A stretch of 64,000 nt of DNA from the NCBI GenBank assembly GCA_017541205.1, contig JAFXZO010000086.1:89652-153651 (forward strand). The letters are read 5' to 3'. Shown here piece after piece: positions 58,249 through 64,000 of the stretch. The first letter of the stretch is position 1; every line of letters begins with the position of its first letter. A program made the position numbers and the translations under genes. This DNA is from Clostridia bacterium. Lineage in GTDB: Bacteria > Bacillota > Clostridia > Christensenellales > Aristaeellaceae. The notes below the pieces were generated by a model that saw nothing but the letters and a program-made list of their open reading frames with translations, did no database searches and was not told the origin of the DNA.

Positions 58249-59099
58249 CGTTCTTCCTCCTTTTCCAGGTGCACCATGATTTCCTCCAATTCCGGCCTGC
58301 GCACGGGCAGCGCGGCAGCCTGCGCGTCCTGGCGCCGGATGAGCACCGTGCGGCCCTTGCGCGTGCGGCGCTCGCCGAGGGAAAGCGCCTGCGCCTGCGC
58401 GGGAACGTCCCCTTCGCATTCCAGCAGCCGATACGCGTCGGTGAATTCGTCGATGGGCATATCCGCGGTGAGGCGGCCCTTCTGGATGAACAGGATCTGA
58501 TCGGCGCACTTTTCCAGGTCAGAGGTGATATGCGTGGAAAAAAGGATGGTTTTGCCTTCATCGCGGAGCTTGAGGAAGATTTCCACCAGCTCCTCGCGGG
58601 ATACGGGGTCCAGGCCGCTGGTCGGCTCGTCCAGGATCAGCAGCTCCGCCCGGTGGGACAGGGCCAGCGCCAGGGCGTACTTGATCTTCATGCCGTTGGA
58701 GAGCGCGGCGGGCGTCTTGCTTTCCTCCAGGCCGAAGCGCTTTAAGGCGTTCTGATACGCCGCACCGTCCCAGGCGGGATAGAAGGAACGGGTGACGGCG
58801 GTGATGGCTTTGAGGGGCTTGCGGGTGTAATAGGTCATGCCCGCGGAAACAAAGCCGATGCGCTGCTTGATCCGGTCGGCGTCCCGCTCCATATCCAGGC
58901 CCCAAAAGCGCACCTCGCCCGCGTCCTTTTTGACGTAGCCCAGGATGCTGTTGAGCGTGGTGGTTTTTCCCGCGCCGTTCCTGCCGATGAAGCCGGTGAT
59001 CGCGCCGGGCCGCAGGGAAAAGGATACGCTTTGCAGCGTAAACGAGGGATAATTTTTCGTCAGGCCCTGTACATCCAGGGGGGAATCATTTGCCGCCAT
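58245..59099 (-). CDS. ABC exporter ATPase (YtrB/BcrA-like)
   Basis: A 284-residue ATPase: Walker A GRNGAGKTTTLNSILG, signature LSNGMKIKYALALAL (SNGM variant seen in YtrB-like exporters), Walker [16 protein letters not shown], switch STHITSDLEKCADQIL. The last 70 residues form a C-terminal accessory part. It overlaps the regulator gene by 14 bp and the permease by 4 bp. Confidence 0.92.
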   Translation of the reverse strand: MAANDSPLDVQGLTKNYPSFTLQSVSFSLRPGAITGFIGRNGAGKTTTLNSILGYVKKDAGEVRFWGLDMERDADRIKQRIGFVSAGMTYYTRKPLKAITAVTRSFYPAWDGAAYQNALKRFGLEESKTPAALSNGMKIKYALALALSHRAELLILDEPTSGLDPVSREELVEIFLKLRDEGKTILFSTHITSDLEKCADQILFIQKGRLTADMPIDEFTDAYRLLECEGDVPAQAQALSLGERRTRKGRTVLIRRQDAQAAALPVRRPELEEIMVHLEKEEER

Positions 59100-59502
59100 G
59101 CTGAATCGCCTCCGCCATTTCCAGAATAAATTTCGCGTCCACGAGGGCCAGGCCCCGCCCTTCGTCCCCCAGGACCATCAGTTGGTCCCCGGGAGAAATA
59201 TGAAACACGCGCCGGGCCTGCACCGGGATCACGATCTGGCCCTTATCGCCCACCGTGACCAGGCCGAACATATGCTTGCCCTTGACCGGATTGAGCGCGC
59301 CGTCGTACAGCGGCTCGTTCACCAGCGTGTCCAGGCTCACGTCCAGCGCCTGGACCAGCCTGGAGGACATGTCCAGATCCGGCGTGCTTTCCCCCGCCTC
59401 CCATTTGGCGATGGTCTGGCGGGAAACGCCGATCTTTTCCGCCAGGCTTTCCTGGCTCAGGCTGCGTTTTTTCCGTAAATACTGAATGTTCTCACCAATC
59501 AT
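59086..59502 (-). CDS. XRE-family regulator fused to an AbrB-type domain
   Basis: A 138-residue protein. Residues 1-60 form an XRE helix-turn-helix (IGENIQYLRKKRSLSQESLAEKIGVSRQTIAKWEAGESTPDLDMSSRLVQAL). After a short linker, residues about 82-128 form an AbrB/SpoVT swapped-hairpin (GLVTVGDKGQIVIPVQARRVFHISPGDQLMVLGDEGRGLALV). The two DNA-binding folds in one chain imply an unusual operator or dimer form. It is first in the ABC exporter operon and probably autoregulates it. I start at 59502 (MIGENIQ). Confidence 0.9.
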   Translation of the reverse strand: MIGENIQYLRKKRSLSQESLAEKIGVSRQTIAKWEAGESTPDLDMSSRLVQALDVSLDTLVNEPLYDGALNPVKGKHMFGLVTVGDKGQIVIPVQARRVFHISPGDQLMVLGDEGRGLALVDAKFILEMAEAIQHGGK

Positions 59503-59524
59503 ACTTTTCTCACCGCCGATGGAT

Positions 59525-59553
59525 ATTATATCTCGAAAAATAGGGCCGTACAA
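59525..59553 (-). promoter_or_regulatory. Promoter of the regulator-exporter operon
   Basis: On the minus strand TTGTAC (59553-59548), 17 bp, TATAAT (59530-59525). Confidence 0.75.
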
Positions 59554-59600
59554 TCGATAAATGCATACATTTTTTGCGAACGATGTTAATTTTCATTGAC

Positions 59601-59648
59601 AAAAAAACGTCCCCTTCCGCCGCGCGGGAGGGGAGCGGAGGGGCCGTT
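59601..59648 (-). terminator. Terminator of the FMN-dependent enzyme gene
   Basis: On the minus strand ACGGCCCCTCCGC pairs imperfectly with GCGGAAGGGGACGT, followed by TTTTTTT. It begins at the stop codon. Confidence 0.75.
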
Positions 59649-60523
59649 CAGCGGTCCTTTTCCCAAAGGACGGAAGGATCGATGTGCTTAAGGTCGGGCG
59701 AGCCGGTGCGGTACATCATGGCGAGCAGCTGGTTGGTCATGGCGGTGATCACATCGCAAACGCCCTGCGCGCCGTTTTCTTTGAGCGCGGGCATGAGCGC
59801 CCTGCCCACGGTGACGGCGTCCGCGCCCAAGGCAAGCGCCTTGAAGGCGTCGTACCCGCTTTCCATGCCGCCGTCCGCGATCAGGAGCAGGTCCTTGCCG
59901 ACCGCCGCGCGGATCTTGGGCAGCAGGCGCACGGGCGGCACGGCGCAGCGCATCAGGCCGTTGTGGTGGCTGAGCACGATCCCGGCGCAGCCCAGCTCCA
60001 GGCAGCGCCGCGCGTCCTGAACGCTCAAAGCGCCTTTGATGAAAAAGGGCAGGCTGGTGGACCGGATGAAGGATTTCAAATCGTCCAGGCTGGGCAGCTT
60101 CATTTGCAGGCCGTTGATATTGTCCGCTTCCGGGCTGTCGGCGCGGATGGCGTGCTCCACGTCCATGCCCACGGCGAGGGCCCCGTGCTCCTGGGCAAAG
60201 CGGATGCGGCTGAACACCTCGCCGTGGTCCGCGTAGGGCTTGATGATCTTGATGACCTTCGCCCCGGTGGAGAGCACCTTCCCCATTTCGTCGTTGCCGC
60301 CCATGCCGATGGAAACAGGCGCGTTGGCCATGCGCGCGCCTTCCGCCATGCCGGATAGATCCAGATGGCTCAGCGCCGCGGTCATGATGGGGGTGTCAAA
60401 GGTGCAGCCCAGAAAATCAAAGCGGGCGGAGGGCCGGGACGCGCCGACGATCCGGCTTTCCACCAGCAGGGAGTCCAGGTATTCCCGCGCGATTCGGATG
60501 GAGTCCCCCGGAAGACTTGCCAT
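59648..60523 (-). CDS. FMN-dependent alpha-hydroxy-acid oxidising protein (divergent)
   Basis: A 291-residue TIM-barrel flavoprotein of the lactate oxidase/IMP-dehydrogenase-like group, shorter than the usual 350-380. FMN-binding parts visible: PIMTAALSHLDL, VSIGMGGNDEM, PFFIKGALSVQDARRCLELGCAGIVLSHHNG, then LLLIADGGMESGYDAFKALALGADAVTVGRAL. The catalytic-His segment reads SHHNG where the classical motif is SNHGGRQ, and the Arg-Gln is absent, so substrate and acceptor may differ. No signal peptide. CAGGAGG lies before the ATG; TGGACA-N16-TACAAT (60588-60561, minus) is a plausible promoter. Confidence 0.85.
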   Translation of the reverse strand: MASLPGDSIRIAREYLDSLLVESRIVGASRPSARFDFLGCTFDTPIMTAALSHLDLSGMAEGARMANAPVSIGMGGNDEMGKVLSTGAKVIKIIKPYADHGEVFSRIRFAQEHGALAVGMDVEHAIRADSPEADNINGLQMKLPSLDDLKSFIRSTSLPFFIKGALSVQDARRCLELGCAGIVLSHHNGLMRCAVPPVRLLPKIRAAVGKDLLLIADGGMESGYDAFKALALGADAVTVGRALMPALKENGAQGVCDVITAMTNQLLAMMYRTGSPDLKHIDPSVLWEKDR

Positions 60524-60654
60524 GCTTCATTCCTCCTGATTCATAGTCGATGCTGTGTCTATTGTACCAGAAATCGGCAGGATGTCCAGCGGTTTTCCCC
60601 GGGAGGCCGGACGCGGCGCTGCGGGACGCGAAAACGATTCCTGGAGGAATGTGC

Positions 60655-61251
60655 GTGTACACCTATTGCCTGTTTTGCGATACGGTCAAATGCCAGGCTG
60701 TGGCCAGGGCCATGATGCAGAAGATCGACTGCCGCGCGTTTTCCCCCAAGCAGGTGCAGCACACCTGGTCCAAGGGAAAGATGGTCGATCTCGCGCACGA
60801 TCTGCTGCCGGGCTATGTGTTTGTGTACCTGAAGGACGAGCCGCTGGACATTTCGCTGCTCCGCTCCATCCAGGGGGTCATCCGGTGCCTTTCCTCCCAG
60901 GACAGGCAGTACGAGCTGAGCGGTGCGGATGAACAGTTCGCCCTGATGCTGCTGCAAAAGGACGGCGTGATCGGAAAAACCCAGGTCTATGAGGAAGGCC
61001 AGCTGATCCGCATCTGCGAGGGCGCGTCTGAGGGCGTGGAAACCAGGATCCTTAAGGTCAACCGCCGCAACATGCGCATGCAGATCGAAATCCCCTTCGC
61101 GGGCCGCCCCGCGCGCACCTGGGTGGAATATGGAATAAAACGCATTATGCGCCGGCGTGTTCATGCGCAAGCAGCCACGCCTTTTTTTCGGCGCCGCCGG
61201 CATAGCCGGTCAATCCGCCGTCCGCGCCCAGCACCCGGTGGCAGGGGATGA
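60655..61251 (+). CDS. NusG-family antiterminator, LoaP-like
   Basis: A protein of up to 198 residues. The NGN-type domain (YTYCLFCDTVKCQAVARAMM...DLLPGYVFVYLKDEPLDISLLRSIQGVIRCL) is followed by a KOW-like region (YEEGQLIRICEGASEGVETRILKVNRRNMRMQIEIPF). GTG at 60655 is chosen because GGAGG sits 7 bases upstream; the ATG at 60649 would be too close. After IKRIMRRRV the frame continues 30 codons into the oppositely oriented ogt gene. That Arg-rich tail is probably poorly conserved. Specialised NusG paralogues such as LoaP and UpxY act on long exopolysaccharide or secondary-metabolite operons; no such operon is in view. Confidence 0.8.
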   Translation: MYTYCLFCDTVKCQAVARAMMQKIDCRAFSPKQVQHTWSKGKMVDLAHDLLPGYVFVYLKDEPLDISLLRSIQGVIRCLSSQDRQYELSGADEQFALMLLQKDGVIGKTQVYEEGQLIRICEGASEGVETRILKVNRRNMRMQIEIPFAGRPARTWVEYGIKRIMRRRVHAQAATPFFRRRRHSRSIRRPRPAPGGRG

Positions 61252-61642
61252 TGATAGAAACGGGATTGCGGCTGACCGCCCCGCCCACGGCCCGGGCGGA
61301 CAGGCGGGCGAGCCCTCTTTGCGCGGCGAGCGCGCGGGCGATTTCGCCGTACGTCGCCGTATGCCCAAAGGGGACCGTAAGCAGGGCCTGCCAGACCGCC
61401 TGCTGGAAGGCGGTTCCCCGCGGACGCAGGGGCGGGACATGATCCGGCGCACTTCCGCCGAAATATAGGTCCAGCCAGCGTTCGGCCAGGCCGAATACGG
61501 GCAGGGCTTTTTCGATGGACGTTTCATCCAGCCCGGCGGCAAAATACTTTTGCCCGTCGAACCAAAGCCCGATCAGGCTTTCCCCGTCGCTCGCGAGCGT
61601 GATGCCGCCCAGCGGGGATTCGTAACGGTGTGTGTAGTCCAC
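61145..61642 (-). CDS. ogt: Methylated-DNA--protein-cysteine methyltransferase
   Basis: A 165-residue suicide DNA-repair protein that removes alkyl groups from O6-guanine. The acceptor is C134 in IIIPCHRVLG; the recognition helix RGTAFQQAVWQALLTVPFGHTATYGEIAR and the Arg-finger region (SARAVGGAVSRNP) are complete. I start at GTG 61642 (VDYTHRYESPLG), 5 bases after AAGGAGG. Its 3' end overlaps the convergent NusG-like gene by 107 bp. Confidence 0.95.
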   Translation of the reverse strand: MDYTHRYESPLGGITLASDGESLIGLWFDGQKYFAAGLDETSIEKALPVFGLAERWLDLYFGGSAPDHVPPLRPRGTAFQQAVWQALLTVPFGHTATYGEIARALAAQRGLARLSARAVGGAVSRNPVSIIIPCHRVLGADGGLTGYAGGAEKKAWLLAHEHAGA

Positions 61643-61741
61643 GCGCGCGCCTCCTTTCGCAATACAGTATACCACGGCCCAATATGCGAAAACCGGGCTT
61701 TGAGCACAAAAAATAATGTAGAAAAATGACGAAGAATATGC

Positions 61742-61747
61742 TATAAT
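61742..61747 (+). promoter_or_regulatory. Extended -10 element of the GGDEF gene
   Basis: TGC directly followed by TATAAT (61742-61747); the -35 is poor. The leader to the ATG at 61893 is about 140 nt. I looked for a c-di-GMP riboswitch there and saw no match. Confidence 0.5.
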
Positions 61748-61892
61748 GAACTGTCAACGCATTCCTTTCCGGTCTGTTCGGAACGAGTGCATATCCCATA
61801 TAAACAGACGCAAGAAGGTTTTTTTCGTTTTGCCGCAGCGCGACGGGGCGCCGTATCGCCGGGGAAAGCGAACAGGGGGGAGCGCATACGCA

Positions 61893-63242
61893 ATGGAAAA
61901 GATCGATAAAAAGATCGGGGGCATTTCCGCCAATTCACTGGTCATGCCCATCGTGATCGTTTTGATCATCCTGCATATCCTGATTATCGGGCTTATCGTG
62001 GCCATCAGTTCCTCCAGCAGCAGCCTGTCCACCATCATGCGGAATTCGGGCGCGTACACCCAGGACGCCACCTCGCTGCTGGCGGGCTCCAGCCTGCTTT
62101 CGGAAACCGCAAGCACCTATATCCTGATGCCCGTCAACGAGAACGGGGAAGTGAACGTGGGCCCGCTGAGCACCTACGCCCAGGAGCTTGGCTCGGACAG
62201 AAGGGGCAGCCAGGTGCTCGCCCGGTTCGAGACCTACGATGTGGATGAAAGCGCGGTCGCGCTGCTTTCCTCTGCCGCGGACAGCGCCAATTATATGCTG
62301 GAAGCGCAGATTCACGCCATTTCCCTTGTGCGCACCGTCTATCCCCTGCCCCGGGTGACGCCGCTGACCAGCATCCCCACCGTGGAATTGACCGAAGAAG
62401 AAAAGGCCATGACGCCGGAGGAGAAGATCGCCCTGGCAAGAACGCTGGTGCAGGGCTCCGTTTACGGGCTCAACAAGCAGGCCGTGTCCCAGAACGTGAA
62501 CGGGTGCGTGGAAATCATCCAGCAGAATTCCGCCGTCCGTTCCGCCCAGACCGCCCGGCAAGTCACCATCCTTCGTTCCGTGCTGTGGGGGACCACGCTT
62601 TCGATCATCCTGATCCTGATCTTCACCTTCTCTGCGCTCTACACCCAGATTTTGCTGCCCCTGGGCCGGTTCGTCAAATTGATCCCGGAGGATAAAAAGC
62701 TCAGCGAGGACAAGGGCTTCCGCGAGGTGCGGCTGGTCGCCTCCGCGTACAACGGCGTGCTGGAGCGGCGCAACGCGCTGGATGAGATCCTCCGTTCCGC
62801 CGCGGAAACCGACGCGCTCACCAGCCTGCCCAACCGCTACCGCTTTGAGCAGTATCTGCTCGAGGCGGAGGACAGCGGCTATTCCGTGGCCGCGTTCCTC
62901 TTTGACGTCAACTACCTCAAACGCACCAACGATACCGAGGGCCACCTGGCCGGGGACAAGCTGATCCGCATGGCGGCGGAGTGCATTTCCTCCTGCTTCG
63001 GCGAAAACTGCTTCCGCATCGGCGGGGATGAATTCGCCGCCATCGTGAAAAACTGCACCCCGGACAGCATCCTCAAAACGGTGGACCAATTCGAGAAAAT
63101 CGAAAAAGACGAAAACGTGAGCATTTCCTTGGGCTACGCCTACACCGAGGAAATCGGGAACACCTCCTTCAAGCGCCTCCTGGATGAAGCGGACAAGAAC
63201 ATGTACGCCCAGAAGAAAAATACCCACAGCCAGCGGGAGTGA
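61893..63242 (+). CDS. Membrane-anchored diguanylate cyclase (GGDEF)
   Basis: A 449-residue protein. The first helix (about 18-45; VMPIVIVLIILHILIIGLIVAIS) is followed by an extracytoplasmic helical sensor (about 46-230), a second helix (ILRSVLWGTTLSIILILIFTFSALYTQ), a HAMP-like linker and a GGDEF domain (about 305-440). The active site is intact (RIGGDEFAAIV near residue 378), with the usual DALTSLPNRYRFEQ and FDVNYLKRTNDTEGHLAGDKL motifs. It should make c-di-GMP in response to an outside signal. There is no RxxD inhibitory site just before GGDEF. Start at 61893 with GGGGGAG 10 bases upstream. Confidence 0.92.
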   Translation: MEKIDKKIGGISANSLVMPIVIVLIILHILIIGLIVAISSSSSSLSTIMRNSGAYTQDATSLLAGSSLLSETASTYILMPVNENGEVNVGPLSTYAQELGSDRRGSQVLARFETYDVDESAVALLSSAADSANYMLEAQIHAISLVRTVYPLPRVTPLTSIPTVELTEEEKAMTPEEKIALARTLVQGSVYGLNKQAVSQNVNGCVEIIQQNSAVRSAQTARQVTILRSVLWGTTLSIILILIFTFSALYTQILLPLGRFVKLIPEDKKLSEDKGFREVRLVASAYNGVLERRNALDEILRSAAETDALTSLPNRYRFEQYLLEAEDSGYSVAAFLFDVNYLKRTNDTEGHLAGDKLIRMAAECISSCFGENCFRIGGDEFAAIVKNCTPDSILKTVDQFEKIEKDENVSISLGYAYTEEIGNTSFKRLLDEADKNMYAQKKNTHSQRE

Positions 63243-63339
63243 TTGGAAAGGCGCAAAAAGGCAGGAAGCTTTTATATTTCAATAAAAGCAGACTAAGTGC
63301 AAAGGCCGTATGTCCTATTCGCTTTTGTCGGAAGAGGGT

Positions 63340-63384
63340 CTGGGGGAAACCCCTCTTTGAGCTTCAAAGAGCGGTTTCCCCCAG
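63340..63384. repeat. GGGGGAAACC hairpin repeat, copy C
   Basis: Arms 63340-63360 and 63364-63384 (21 bp, one mismatch) around a GCT loop, with outer half CTGGGGGAAACC as in copies A and B. AAAAATTC follows on the plus side. It lies between the converging GGDEF and copper-ATPase genes. Confidence 0.8.
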
Positions 63385-63405
63385 AAAAATTCTGTGTCAA
63401 TTTCA

Positions 63406-64000
63406 TTACTCCATGCCCAGGTAATCGTATCCCGCGTCCGTGACCGCTGCGCGGACCTCGTTTTCGGCAACGGGGCCGTCCAGCGCGATCACCGCCGTGC
63501 CCAGCTCATGGCTGGCCAGGGCGCTGTGCACGCCGGGAAGCGCTTCCAGGGCTTTTTTGATGTGGGCTTCGCAGTGCGCGCACATCATGCCTTCGATTTT
63601 CACGGTGCGCTTTTCCCGCTCCGCGGGCCTGAGCTTTTGCTGGATCTGCCGAACGCGGGCGCGGAACGAAGCTTCATCGACGGGCGACGCGGCCCTGTCG
63701 CGCTTTCCGTCCCGCAGACGGAAGAGGTTCAGCCTGAGCGCGTTGCTGACCACGCAAAAGCTCGACAGGCTCATCGCCGCTGCGCCGAACATGGGGTTCA
63801 GCTGCCAGCCGAAGAGGCTGATGAACGCGCCCGCGGCCAGGGGGATGCCGAGCAAATTGTAGAAGAACGCCCAGAACAGGTTTTGATGGATATTGCGCAG
63901 GGTCGCGCGGCTCAGGCGCACCGCGGCGGCCACGTCGGACAGCCTGCTGTGCATCAGCACCACGTCCGCCGCGTCGATGGCGACGTCCGTGCCCGCGCCG
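63406..64000 (-). CDS. copA: Copper-translocating P-type ATPase, C-terminal part (cut by window edge)
   Basis: The visible 197 C-terminal residues begin in the conserved GTDVAIDAADVVL hinge of P1B ATPases. Two membrane helices follow (NLFWAFFYNLLGIPLAAGAFISLFG...FGAAAMSLSSFCVVSNALRLN), with the MSxSSxxVVxNALRLN signature of Cu+ pumps. After a basic linker comes a C-terminal heavy-metal-associated domain (TVKIEGMMCAHCEAHIKKALEALPGV), whose CAHC binds Cu+. A C-terminal rather than only N-terminal metal domain is the common arrangement in clostridial CopA. The N-terminal part lies beyond base 64000. Confidence 0.93.
   Translation of the reverse strand, partial: GAGTDVAIDAADVVLMHSRLSDVAAAVRLSRATLRNIHQNLFWAFFYNLLGIPLAAGAFISLFGWQLNPMFGAAAMSLSSFCVVSNALRLNLFRLRDGKRDRAASPVDEASFRARVRQIQQKLRPAEREKRTVKIEGMMCAHCEAHIKKALEALPGVHSALASHELGTAVIALDGPVAENEVRAAVTDAGYDYLGME

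Noticed and set aside
61143-61251. Arg-rich C-terminal tail of the NusG-like protein as a real domain
   Set aside because: It is exactly antisense to the conserved 3' end of ogt and lacks family similarity; probably a by-product of a missing early stop.
61754-61892. c-di-GMP riboswitch before the GGDEF gene
   Set aside because: The leader length would fit, but I could not find the conserved core or tetraloop/receptor sequence of class I or II.
1-64000. tRNA, rRNA, prophage or insertion-sequence genes
   Set aside because: I read the intergenic spaces and saw no cloverleaf-like sequences with a CCA-type end, no transposase or integrase motifs and no phage structural genes.

Overview
The window is one stretch of a GC-rich, endospore-forming member of the Clostridia (Firmicutes). 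The sporulation and germination genes spoIIIAA-AH, spmA-spmB and sleB-ypeB show this, together with strong AGGAGG-type ribosome binding sites and many TTGACA/TATAAT promoters spaced by 17 bp. The abundance of sugar transporters, glycoside hydrolases and secreted polysaccharide-active proteins suits a gut or other anaerobic carbohydrate fermenter. A Christensenellales- or Oscillospirales-like lineage is my guess only; there is no rRNA here. I see no tRNA, CRISPR array, prophage or transposase gene.

Layout. 1-9.0 kb: U32 peptidase (cut by the left edge), Gfo/Idh/MocA oxidoreductase, Rrf2 regulator, GH3 beta-glycosidase, acyl-CoA thioesterase, secreted polysaccharide deacetylase, and a secreted protein with an NADase-type glycan-binding domain. 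9.0-16.0 kb: sleB-ypeB germination pair and a complete branched-chain-amino-acid-type ABC importer (livJHMGF). 16.2-22.6 kb: an AfuABC/FbpABC-type importer with a fused double permease, followed by a phospho-sugar mutase. 22.6-26.9 kb: asnA, spmBA, a small AbrB regulator and a secreted CE1-like esterase. 26.9-31.6 kb: the whole spoIIIA operon, starting at a sigma-E-like promoter and with a strikingly short spoIIIAF, then an RseC-like protein. 31.6-39.1 kb: class B sortase and a 2,077-residue repeat adhesin. 39.1-45.9 kb: MITE-like palindrome, aminotransferase, glycyl-tRNA synthetase, GH31 glycosidase, another long palindrome and two small unknown genes. 46-52.9 kb: a multiple-monosaccharide (ChvE/MmsA type) ABC importer with two paralogous permeases, and a divergent amylosucrase-like GH13 protein whose catalytic motifs look degraded. 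52.9-57.4 kb: CNNM/CBS transporter with a structured leader, then a methionine-sulfoxide-reductase pair (msrC, msrA) split by an inserted gene. 57.6-64 kb: ABC exporter with XRE-AbrB regulator, FMN-dependent 2-hydroxy-acid oxidase-like protein, NusG/LoaP-like antiterminator, ogt, membrane GGDEF protein and the C-terminal part of a copper P-type ATPase.

The most interesting object is the inserted gene at 54874-56754. It encodes an exported protein that joins a cohesin-like beta domain, a coiled coil, an FMN-binding domain with the SGAT flavinylation motif, and a complete ChvE-type sugar-binding domain. That last domain is a close paralogue of the binding protein encoded about 4 kb away. The gene and its own promoter fill exactly the space between two 100-bp direct repeats made from the 3' end of msrC and the start of msrA, so the acquisition event can be read from the DNA. 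I infer an extracellular flavoprotein linked to sugar sensing or redox chemistry at the cell surface; this needs experimental proof. Other points worth attention are the minimal SpoIIIAF, a possibly leaderless spoIIIAA start, three copies of a GGGGGAAACC hairpin repeat, and a possible ion-responsive leader before the CNNM gene.
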